DNA from: Acanthornis magna
Lineage: Eukaryota; Chordata; Aves; Passeriformes; Acanthizidae
Direction: 5' to 3'
DNA: 64,000 nucleotides
NCBI GenBank assembly: GCA_036785705.1
Contig: JAWUZG010000351.1
Location: forward strand, 124,001 to 188,000
The notes below the pieces were generated by a model. It was not told the DNA's origin, ran no database searches, and saw nothing but the letters and a program-made list of their open reading frames with translations. Of the stretch, positions 1 to 11,500 are shown one piece after another. The position numbers were made by a program, and so were the translations under genes. The first letter of the stretch is position 1, and each line of letters begins with the position of its first letter.

Positions 1-267
1 GTAGGAAGAAGGGGAACATCTGAAGTGATGGCTTTTGCCTCCCCAAGTCACTGTTACCTGTGATGGGGCCCTTGGGAAACACTGAATTAATTCCTTGTTT
101 TCCTTTGCTTGTGTGTTTGACTTTTGCTTTCCCTATTAAACTGTCTTTATCTCAACCCACGAGTTTTCTCATTTTTACCCTTCCCATTCTCTCCCCAGTC
201 CCACTGGTGGGGGAGAGAGCGAGCAGCTGCCTGGGGCTCGGCTGCTGGCTGGGGTTAAACCATGACA
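1..267 (+). mobile_element. 3' part of an avian endogenous-retrovirus LTR (truncated by window start)
   Basis: The segment reads like the R/U5 end of an LTR that is very common in bird genomes. It has an ATTAAA poly(A)-signal variant at 135-140, a T-rich tract after it, a G-rich stretch around 205-255, and ends in GGGTTAAACCATGACA, whose last bases (..CA) are the usual LTR terminus. The 5' part lies outside the window. The bases after 267 do not look like a tRNA primer-binding site, so this is more likely a solo or 3' LTR than a 5' LTR. Compared with the family as I remember it, a few dozen bases seem to be missing around position 70-80. The 71-codon frame at 60-275 is a by-product of the LTR and not a gene. 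The family is recalled from memory, and its class (probably ERVL-like) is uncertain. Confidence 0.75.
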
Positions 268-3200
268 GAGGCTAAGGCAAAGCCTCAGAAACAGGCAGAG
301 GAAGAGAAGGAACTACACTTCCTTCAAGTACTCTCTGTACTCCAAACATTTACAGCCACAGCTTTTCTTAAGCCAAGCATGCTTTCACTCATTTACTAAT
401 TCTCCAGAGAACAGTCAGGAATTTGCATGATGTTTTAATACACACAATGGCCTGCGGCAAGGATTTCCACCGATTAACAACACATGACGTCGAGAGCTGG
501 CTTCTCTGTTTTGTTTTGCATTTATTACCGACAAATTTAAGCATGAATCCTTTACCAGCATCCAATAGCTGTAACACTCTTAGGAAGGATAAATACCACT
601 GAAATCTAATGTCCTCCTCTCTGCTCAACTAGTTTTGGCTGAATTAGACAACTAATAGCAAAACAATCCAAATCACTCACCCAAAATGCATCCTGCAGGA
701 TCACTGAGGCATCATGCCCTTGCCTAGGGCTTCTCACCTTCCCCTTGACCAGGTATCATGAGCTCCACCAGCCACAGGGAGCCCACCAGGGCTCAGACAG
801 CTCTTTCAGGGACACTTCTGTCACCTATCAATCCCACCTATTGGCACCCTTCCTGTGACAATCATAACCTCTTTCTCAGAGACAAATCCAGTGAATGAGT
901 GTTAGGAATAGCTTCCCTTGTTCTAATAAAACAGTTATACCATAAGTACATTAAAGAGTGGTGGCCACCTTTGCTCTATTGCCACATGAATCAGGAAGGC
1001 AAAATCTGTTCCCACTGACAGATCCTGCTTTGCCTTTTGCCAAGTTTGAATGCTGTGCTGTTCTTTATTTAACTTTGGTACTTGCAATGTAAACAGATAG
1101 ACAATTCTGGTTACATATATCTTTTACTGGGTTAGGGAAAATTAGAAGCAGATGGTAGCAATACTAAGTGTACCTATAAAAAACAAGTATCTGGTTCAGA
1201 GCTATCTGAAATCAAGGGAGGAGCTTCCACCAGGAGTCTGAAGGGTTATTGGTGACAGTGGCCAAAGCATGCAGCCATGGGTGAACAGCCTGGTGCTCCC
1301 CTTAGCACACACAGCGAGCTTCCTCCTGGGTGACGTGCCCTTGCACTTGCACTAATGGCAGGCAGAGAGAGGGGACACACCCATCCTGGTGCACCTCTGG
1401 TGTCTGAGAGGGTTGTGTCCCTGGGGAGGGAGTGTGCTGATGAGTTGTGCAAGTGTAAACTATAGACAGGACTGGACTCTTCAGCCTTCACAGAAATCAG
1501 CATCCCTTCAGGTGTGGAGCTGGAGAACAGTTTTGCAAATACAGGGAGAAGAAAGCACAAGTGGCTTTCTTCTCACAATGGCTCCCCAGCTTCTGAGTGA
1601 CACTGACAAACTTCCACAGCTACACAGCCCAACATAAATAGACTTAAGGAGGCATCCTGGTAACACTTCAGCAGAAGCCTCCATAAGTTTTGTAATGATT
1701 CTACTGACAAAAGTCACTTTGGCTGTCTTTCTCCACTCCCCAGTTAAACCCAATTCCTCACTTTCTGCCAGCAAAGAAGTAAGACAGACCTTAACAAAAC
1801 AGAAATGTTCAGAAAGTGCTACATTTCCATCCATCAGAAAGCAAAAGCACAGATAAGGTATGAGTCCCACTAAATCAAAACCTACAATTAAAGAAACTGT
1901 TGTCTGCACTCCATAACCAAGTTGTGTTTACACGGCAATTTTATCCAGCTTGTCATCTCATCAGCTTTCAGAACATATATTTCAGAGAACTCATTGCATA
2001 GTTACATTATGCTGTCTCCACAATTATTTCCATTAGATAGCAATAATAGGTCATATTATAAAGATTTCACTTGTTTTTCTGGCTAATGACTAAGTAAAAA
2101 TTCTTTATGTAACCCAACATATTAATGTTTAAAAACATTTTGATTGCATCTAGAAAGATTCCAGGAATTCATTTGAAAACAATTCTCTGAGCTGCATGCT
2201 GCCTTTATGCTTTTGCTAGAATTTATAATCAATTTTAATTAGCATTTACACTTAAGATGTAATGTATCATAATCCAGTCTCATTCTCTTAAAAATCATTA
2301 AAATTAGTGAGAAAAGACAAGCTAATATTTTTTTTTTCACTTCATCTAGGAGGGTTTTTTTCAGTTCAGTAATAGTATAGGTACATATACTATCCATTCA
2401 AAGATGGGAAAATTGATGAAAAGTAATTAACAGCACAAATTAAGTTTTCCTATCACCCTGAAACAAAATAACTATCAGTAGATGCTAATTAGCTGGCAAG
2501 TATAAGGAAAGACAGTCTGACAAGGGCATTCAGAACAAAAAGTTCCAAGTTCTATTTAGCACAATTATCCAATTTTTATGTGCTGCGTGCTTCTGGCTCC
2601 CCTAGTCAAGATCCCTGTTTGAGGACAGAGTGGCTGTTTCTCTCCTCCTCAGCAGAAGATAAAGAAGGGCCAAAGAATATGTGTAATGTCAGTCTCATTT
2701 CTCAGTCAAATTCAGCCAGCTATAAGCATAATTCACAATATAAATTAGTGTTGTTGCAAATCATAGTCTGGGCTTTGTTTCCTTTTCCTCTCACAGATAT
2801 GAGCTATACATCAGGCTGAATTCTGGGTATCTTCTCCATATGCTAAATTATGCAAACTAGTGCATTTTCTTTGAGCTTCCTGACACACCTCTACATCTAC
2901 AGATAAAAAATGCTGCTTCCTCCCACTCTACCCCCCCACCAAAAAAAGGCAGGCTGTCAGGAGCAGTGGGTCTCATCATTTCTATGCATTATCTAAGGGA
3001 CAGCAACCAATGCGGCAAGGGGATGTTCTGTGCTCTCCCTACAAGGAAGGGAACAAAAGCAAGACACTGGTTCGAAGGTCTTTGAGAGCTTTCTAATCCT
3101 CAAAGGAATTACAGGATTCAACCATTAAAAAAAACCCCAAAAACCAAAAACAGCTAAGTCCGAGGGAAGGGGTATGAGCTGATGTGCCATGCCTTCTGTT

Positions 3201-3566
3201 TGAATTTGCCACAGCTGCTTTCCAGTGCATATGGAAGAACTGGGTAAACACATGGATAGTTTCTTCAGTAATTTACTTAAATAAAAGAGATAATTAGTTT
3301 AAATGCTAAAAGAGGAAAGAAAACACTGGGCCACTTCTATCCTCCTATAGTCCATAATTCCCAAAATTGTGAGGATACAAATGCAGCCAGTGTAGCCGCC
3401 AAGACACAACTGAGGGGTAATGGTATCTTCTGAACTTCAGGAGCAAAAGGCAAGAGCAAACACAGGCAACGCAATCTCAAAATCTCCTACTGACAGGAGG
3501 CAAAAAGCCACATTTCCTACAGGGTCCTTCCTTGTTTATGTCTAGGAGGTTGTCTGAGACTAAAGA
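268..3566. other. Unique AT-rich non-coding DNA
   Basis: No exon or repeat family is recognised here. The longest open frame is 133 codons on the minus strand (1508-1909); it has no domain, no plausible splice context and overlaps other open frames, so I treat it as chance. The part at 2150-2300 is low in simple sequence and rich in TAAT/ATTA cores. It has the look of a conserved non-coding element, but one genome cannot show conservation. Confidence 0.6.
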
Positions 3567-3588
3567 CTACTACCTACTACCTACTACC
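3567..3588. repeat. Heptamer tandem repeat (CTACTAC)x3
   Basis: Three perfect copies of CTACTAC occupy 3567-3587, followed by one further C. This is a small microsatellite-like array in otherwise unique DNA. No function is visible. Confidence 0.9.
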
Positions 3589-4060
3589 TTCCCTGTCACT
3601 TTTAAAATGTTATATGTCTTTCTTTTCTTCCCCTCATGTATTTTTTTCTTTGTTTTTTCCAATAAATTACATATGGTGGTAATAGAAAACACAAGCTACA
3701 CAATGTGAATTCCCAAATCCTCGGAATTAATTAGTACTTCACTGAAACGCCATTTAAGAAAAATGGACTTTTATTACTATGACTAATCAGAGCAATGCTG
3801 TTTACAGTAAGGGTATGTTGTGGATGCCTCTAAACTGCTTTTGCAATATAGAAGAAAAATTGGCAGCAAATGACATATATTGGCTTGCATTCATGCTGTT
3901 CCAGGTTGGTTATATTTACATTGCTCTGTAGAAAGCAGGCCCTGGTGGATATGTGGAAAAGATGTCAATATATCTGTGTTCAGTAGCCAGGGCTTCCTCT
4001 AAAAGGGAACAAGTTGTTTTTGTGCCAAGAGGAGGCAAGAAGATAACTGACACTGGGCAA

Positions 4061-4111
4061 TCACAGAGCTGGGGCCGTCACAGAGCTGGGGCCATCACAG
4101 AGCTGGGGCCA
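4061..4111. repeat. 17-bp minisatellite, three copies
   Basis: The unit TCACAGAGCTGGGGCCR is repeated at 4061-4077, 4078-4094 and 4095-4111. The only difference is the last base, G in the first copy and A in the others. It is GC-rich in an AT-rich setting. Because 17 is not a multiple of three, the array would shift frame in each copy, which argues against a coding origin for the 78-codon frame that crosses it. Confidence 0.95.
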
Positions 4112-7100
4112 CAGTGCAAAACAGAGAGCGAGACAAAACAAGAGCACAAACATATCCATGAAATGTATGTCACACACTCACACATGTAAATCACTTTAGA
4201 AGATTTTGGAAGGACATCAATAACTTCAAAAATAATTAGTAACCGAATCACTGTGTGGGCGTTTACCGCTGCAGCACACAGTATCGAGGGTCATGGTAAG
4301 GGACTTAGAGTGATATGAAGCTTTTCCATCTGCTTTCATTTTGCTTACTTTCTACAACAGAAATATTTGATGCAGACTGAGTTTTGCTGTCCTTTCTCCA
4401 TGTGCCCCTGCAGTTCTGTGGGTCTTATATCCAGAGGTAGAAAAGAAAACCAACAGAAATCATTGAGCCAATGATACACAGCAGGAATATGAACAGCATC
4501 ACATTAGGCAAAACAATTACTTCTTTTTTGGTTGGTTTTAAATCAGCAGCATTTCACTGTGCCTCTTTTTACTTCATATTTTTCCATAACAGGTTTTATT
4601 TGTTGTGATTTAAATGCTTTAATTATTCACAATATTTAAGGTATTTTATACAACACAAACATCTCTCTGAAACATTCCTGCTCTTTGTTTAAGTTCAGAG
4701 AATTTAAGAATCAGTCGAGCAGTTGACAAGACTGCTCTCACCAAGTAAACCAGCAACAATCCTGTTCTCACAGGACCACTATTTAAACTGATGTTTATTT
4801 TGGCACTGGTAGTTATGGTATGTCTCTGTTAACATAACTGTGATCAATAAATGGACAACAAAGTTCTTTCGCAGGAGCCATCCATCTGTTACTTGCTGTT
4901 AAGGTATTGATTTGTATTCTGCATGTGCAGCCACATTACCACACAATATACATAATACAAGGATGCAATTACTGAAACTAGGAGCTAAACCTTCATTTGT
5001 CTCATAGGTGGGGCAAATAAAAATAATGGACTCATGACATTCATACACAAGCAACATTATTATTTCCATTTCTCCATTTTGATGCCAAGGAAAATACATC
5101 CACACAAAACACACCTCGCAGTATCTTGAGAACAATAAAAGGTTTCAAAAGTTATGGTATTGTAATAACTCCCCTTTCAGAAAGCTGATTAGAGAATCTT
5201 AATAGCAAGTCCAGAATTTCAACAACAACAAATCCTCTGCCTCATTTAATGAGATCACTTAATGAAGAGCGCTCAATTACAGTTTTATGAAGACATCGTC
5301 ACGTCCCTTTAATTGCTCTTTCCTATTCTAATTAACCTCTTGAATGCCAATCTAACTTTCTTTCTGGCATGCCCATGACTGTGCCTTTTAAGTGTCATCC
5401 AGCTGCTGACAGCAGTAGCAGGACGTACAGCATACACCCTCCACATGGTGTGAGATCCCTGTGACAAACACACTTCAGATGGCACAGTGTGGGCACCTGC
5501 ACAGGCCAGCCCTGGCTCTGCCGAGCTACCACACACACACTGCTTGGTGAACACCTGTGTGCTTTGCTCTTTGCTCTCAGCAGACTTTTGTAATTGAACT
5601 ATTAAATGGAAAGAGTAACAATTCATCACATTAATTAACATATTTTCAAAATCAGTTAGTAACAGGAAGATTCACCAAAGATTGTGCACTTTTCTCTTTC
5701 CCACAGTGAACTGAAAGTCCTTTCCATTTGACTGAATGCTGATAAATTCTGCAGCCTCTTGCCACTACCAAAGATGACCCTTATCCCAAGCTGCCTTTCA
5801 GGGATTTTAGCTAATATGTGTGAGGAAGTACTGCAAATCATTCCATACTGGGGAGACAGGACGTATTTTTTTTAAAAAGGCAAAGATATTATGATAGTTA
5901 GGATACAAATAGAAATGCTGAGGTAGAAGTCAGCAAATCTGGATAACTTACAGAATAACAAGTATAAAGCATTTGTTAATATTTGTTTTCTTCTTTGCAA
6001 GATAAACTACGACAAGTTTAAACTACTACTCTACAACACTGTCTTTCTCTGCACTATAACACAGAAATATTGCAGCAGACATGAAAATGATATGCAGTAT
6101 ATATGCAGTACATCTGTTCCTTTAGTCCCCACTTGAGGCAGGGCAAAGAACGCACCGACATGAGAAAATAATTTCGTAAAGGGAACTTGCTTCATAACAG
6201 AGAGAGACTAAAACATTTGCACTATAATGAGCAAATTGCCCTAAGCAATCCTGGATTAAGCTACATAAAATCAAGGAGAAGAATAAAGACAGAAAATTAG
6301 GAAATCTCTGCATAGGCAGAGGAGCGAAGTAGTCAGGAGGATATAAACAGTCTTGCTGCATATTTAGCTCTTCACATGCCTTCTCTGTTTCTTGTCAAGT
6401 GCTCCCATAGCAGGAAGATCTCTGTACTCATAAACACACCACTGACCATAGCTTATCTTCTCGGCAATCAGACTGCCTTGAACTCAGAGTTAAATTTCTC
6501 TAGAAGAAAGTTTACAGGCCACTACATCTCCCTCACATTATCTACCATTTGCGGACAGCTATTTTTTGTAAGAGTATATTATCAGTAAGTTACAAAACCA
6601 GAGAAAGTAAAAGGGATGACTGAAAAACACAGTAATTTCCTGAAATCTCATTAAAAAACTCGATGTGTTTTAAAGAGAAGCTACAAAACAGGGTGAAGTC
6701 TTAGCTGTAAGTCAACCAGGAACAAGGATCAGGCTTCAATGTCATGTGTCAGTCAATCGTGGGAAGATCAGCTTTCTCAAATATTGCTTTTGGCCCACCA
6801 GAATTTAACTGCATTTAGAGTATCAATTGCCATAAGTAATCAATAAACCAGTTTCCTGAAACAGCAGTTGGACTGCTTATTTTGTTGTTATGTTCTTGTT
6901 TACCCCAAAGATGGACATTTCTCATATGGGAAGCCTCACCAAGCACCTCCTCACTGAGCAAGTTTGTTTTCAAAATCAGCCTCTATCAAAGAATGTTCTT
7001 GCAGCTCTTATGCCTAAATGAAGATGTCAGCAGTGTCCATTGTCCACCCCCATTGCCTTCTTATCAATAAACCATTGCCAGACCACACTTCTGACCGTCC

Positions 7101-8507
7101 GTAACTCTTCCAAGCATGGCTGTCAGTGGAAGTGGCCCTGGCTGCACTGACAAGAAACACACCCCGGATACAAACGGTGGGCTGGATCTAATGGTGGCTT
7201 TTTTATACTCCCAGGTGTTTGGAGGGGAGGAGGATCAGAGTCAGGCAAAAGCAGTGCCTAAGAGCAGTGCAGAGGCTACAGGGAACTGGGAGTACAACAA
7301 AAGGATAAATGCAACAGTACAAAGATAGTACCTGCTTGAACATGGGTGCATCTCTCAGACCTTAACATTTAAAGGCAGACTATTGCTGAAATAGTTGCTG
7401 CCCCTAAGACTGAGAGGAACTGCATATCAGAGAGCCCCAGAGCCCTCAGTCATGTGATCAGTTTCTTCCAACTAAATTAAAATTCTCCAGGACACATAGC
7501 TCAGGATAAGTTGTGAAGAAACCTACTCCCTCTCCTCACAACTTTTATTTTTGAGGCCATGCTCAGTGCTATAGACAAATATAATTGATTTAAAACAGCA
7601 GAAACACCTTCCTAGTCTCTACGCTAGACTTTGCAGAAACAGCTTTTACTTTTATTCCCTTAAAATAGAAGCTAACAACATATGGGCATTTTGTAATATA
7701 GGGAATAATGCAACAGACTTAAAAATGGACTGACTGCATAGAACCCACACAAATTACAGCTGCTATCAGAAAGCAAGTACGCTGTGTAGGCATAGAAAAT
7801 TTTTCATCTCATAATATCTTTATCATAATGAATATAATATTCCTTTGTTTCTGCTATAAAATGGTCTCATTAAAATCCAGACCAACTATTTAGGAGAACA
7901 AGTCCATCTTTCCCATGACTCCTGGCATTTCAGTTCCTGATTTGCTGCTTTAAATATCTTTGTTTTAAAGTTTTATTAATTTCAGAGAATCACTGTATAT
8001 CTTACCAAATCACTGACTTCTGTGACATATATTTACACCTGAACGATGAATCAAGACTTCTCCTCTTCAAGAAGAGAGGGCTTAGCTATATCATTGGTTT
8101 ATTGTAACAGGTTATTATTCTAATGCTTTTAATGCTCTGAGAGTCTTAATAATAGATGCAATTCCCAGCAGAGCTTTGCTTTTTTCTTCTACCGTCATTT
8201 AAGAATCCTATATAGAAACATAATTTATTTTTCTCACACAGAAATAAACAGGCTGATCCTGATACATGGAAAAATCATGTATAATTATTGCTGTGATTAA
8301 GGAGTCAATATGTCATGGCTACCTTTTAAGAAATGTATTGTCTCTTCAGTGAAATAAAAACCATGATCATTGTAAACACCCTAAAGAAACTGCGGGGGGA
8401 GGAGTTGAGCCTGTTTTGAAAGTGCAGAAGTCATCTATATACTGACACATACATTAATGAATGCAAACCCAAATATTTTCAGACTTCAGAGAAATCTTCT
8501 TCATTTC
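4112..8507. other. Unique non-coding DNA
   Basis: No gene or interspersed repeat is recognised. A frame of 110 codons on the minus strand (5309-5641) has no domain. The block 5190-5335 (mixed sequence with several TTAAT cores and few homopolymers) resembles a conserved non-coding element, but this cannot be tested here. Confidence 0.55.
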
Positions 8508-8577
8508 TTTCATGCAAAGTTAAGATAGAAAAAGATGATCTTTTTCATGCAAAGTTAGGACAGAAAAATCTGAATCT
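8508..8577. repeat. 35-bp tandem duplication containing ATGCAAAG
   Basis: Two diverged copies begin at 8508 and 8543, both starting TTTCATGCAAAGTTA and then running through an A-rich GATAGAAAA/GACAGAAAA section to ATCTT. A third, partial GTGCAAAGTT follows at about 8580. ATGCAAA is close to the octamer (POU factor) core, so the duplication doubles a possible binding site; that is only a motif match. Confidence 0.85.
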
Positions 8578-8578
8578 T

Positions 8579-11500
8579 GTGCAAAGTTTGATATTGAATG
8601 TGTTTAACTTCACATAAATGCAGCACTTGGTTTTAAGTGTGCAGTTTCACAGCTCAGCAAGATTTCTTTGCTCTTAGTGACAGCGGAAAACAATGGATGT
8701 CACACTATACCAAAACTTTCAGGTTTAAGACAATGCTCTGCCAACTTCCAAACTACATTAGAACAATCCACAGAGACATTTGAAGAAGGAAATATGGAAA
8801 ACCAGAATGAAACCGGGCAAATAGCACACAGAACCAAAAATCATGCCAAAGCATTCAAATAATGAACTTCTAGTATCTCCTCTGTATTGGAGAGGTAGAC
8901 TGGATTGAATGTTCATCCCTATATTATATTTCACAATCATGAACTTGGGTAGGGGCCATGCAAAAAATTTAAAAAGTTTCAGTAAAACTTTATAAAATGC
9001 CTTTTAAGACTTTCTATAAACTCTCCCAGGACAAACCCAGATGCCTTTCACCTGCTGCCCCAGTGTAAAAAACTCAGTGGAAGGCATGCAAACCTCACCA
9101 GAAAGTCTGGGCACTTGGTCACAGTGTTATTCTAAGATAGAAGGAAATTTGAAAGCTACTTGTCTCCACTTTTTCCTCCAATCCTAAAATGTCAGCAGGA
9201 TTTATGAAGGAAACATTACTTAATAAAGGAAGACTTGCTTCTTTTCAAACTTTTATGGAAATGACATTGCAAAACATATTTAGCATCCAACCATGAACAA
9301 TGAGTTCAACGTCAAATAACCATAGTGCGTGGCACAATTTACACTTACAAAGCCTTCAAGTTCTTCCAGAACAGCAGCAGTGCAGGGAAGATTCTCATCT
9401 GTAATTTCAGAAATTAATCCAATGCATCAAGCCTACACCACTCACTCCCTTGAAAGATGCTCTTAACAAACTGAATTGCTTGCTTTTATTGTGACCTGAC
9501 AGAAATTGAAGCATTCTGTTTAGATTTCCCCAAAATAAATCCAAATATTTCAGCAAAAGCAGGTGGGTTCCCACGTGATAACTTGATTTTAATGGAATTT
9601 CCTTTTCCTTTGTAGATATACTGGGAGAAGGCTGCAAATAAAATGCAAATTTCACAATCACTGGAAGTGTAAAAGCTGACTGGATAATTCACTCAGTTAT
9701 TAAGAAACAATATTGATGAATGGGAACCCAAGTCTAAAAATTAACAATGCATGTAAGAAAACAACAAAAATGCTGCTCTTTTCAGTAATGCAAATATGAA
9801 GCAATGAATGCATACAACTAAAAGGAACAGAAACTGCTCCCTCAGCAAGACGCGTTGCATATGAGAGGGAGGGCTCAGGTTAAGCTTGGTTCCAGAATTC
9901 TGCTCTGTCTTGGGCTTACATAAGGGACAAAAGTAAGATATCAACAAGCAACGCCATTTCTCCTAACTCAGCCACAATCAACAGAGAAAGGGGGTGGCAG
10001 CCCTGACTGTGATCTTGCCAAGTCATATCCAAAGGACTCTAGGAGAAGTTGAGTGTTTGCCTGATCGTCCCAATAATTTAAAATTAAAAAAAAAAATAAA
10101 TTGTAAAGCTCATATGCTAGCACCTTGGGCATCTTCTGGCATATCTTCTTTCTCACTCATGTTTTGTCTGAAGTAAATTCTATTTAATCTTGTCATAAAA
10201 ATAACAGGAATTTAAAGCACAATGTTTATTTGCAAGTACTTTTGGTAGCACTAAATTCCAGAGGCTTTTCTCTGGGACATGGCTTTTCCTCGAGGCACCT
10301 GTTGGCAGAGGGGGAAGCAAATGTCAAGCATACCTGCAGGCACTTCATGCAGGATCCTGGCAGGCATTCTGCTACCAATCCAGCCGACTACAGTAGCTCC
10401 CATGACTGGGTACACCTTCCTCTGAAATACTTGCTTGCAATTTTGTTCCCCTGCCAACTTGTTAAAAAAACATCCAAAGCTAATCAAATGTTTTTGTTTG
10501 GTTTTGGCTGCTTCCTTATCAAAACTTTACAAAACTTTAATCTCAGCCTCATGAGCCCTGCAGCTGTAAATTAATTGAATAAAATTTACAAACATTATGC
10601 ATTGATAAAGCACTTCCAAGACTTTTCCCTATTCAGTTGACTTAGCTGCTTGGCATGACAGTTTTGCTTGACATGAGTTCAGAGCCTCTGGAAACCTTCC
10701 TAATCCCACTCTCCAGGCCTTGTGCCTATTCATGGAACCATGTCAACCCAACTCCAGAAAATTAATAAATCTCAAATGGTTTTAAGCCCTCAGAATCATC
10801 CCTTGGTACACATTCCACCTTTATATTGCAAGCATCTTGTTGCACAGAACAACTCTTATTTGAAAGACCTAAGAAGAAACCAGTCTAGTCCCCAAAGTTA
10901 TTAACATTTAATAAAATATCTCACTTAAGATTATTGTGGGTTGAAGCATAATTGCATTTGCTACCATCATTCTGAAGTCATCTGTTTATCTTTCAGTGCA
11001 ATATTTCGATATCAGTGTTCAAACTAAATATTTTCAATGGAATCACTGGATGATTCCTTTTATACTAAAGAACAAAAAATCTCTTCTGTCCATATAGCAA
11101 TCCATAAAGACCCTCATCCTCCCCATTTCAGCTAATATTTTTGATTAGACCACAAAGCACAACTATTCTGACACATTATACTGGTACCAAAATAAGATGA
11201 TTTCTTACATTCTCTGCAGGAGTAGAAGTAAAAACTATACATATTTTATGAAATATTGGGCTGCATGGTAAAGGAGTTTTCTTAAATGTTTATCTGTTTA
11301 GTATTTTTAAACCAACTTTTAAATAATAATCTGTTGGAACTACAATAGTCTTTATGCTTAAAATAAAAATGAAAGTCCAAGCAACATCTCTGAGTCATAC
11401 TTATTGGAGCTCACAGGCAAAGCACATGGAAGCAAATATCCAGGCTGTAAAGAAGTTTTTACATAAAGACATGAAATAAAATGGAGGTCTATATTGACCT

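Noticed and set aside
1508..1909. 133-codon minus-strand open frame
   Set aside because: No domain, no codon pattern typical of genes, and overlapping frames on the other strand; expected by chance in 64 kb.
3070..3081. GGTTCGAAGGTC resembles a tRNA B box
   Set aside because: No A box at a suitable distance upstream and no cloverleaf can be drawn around it.
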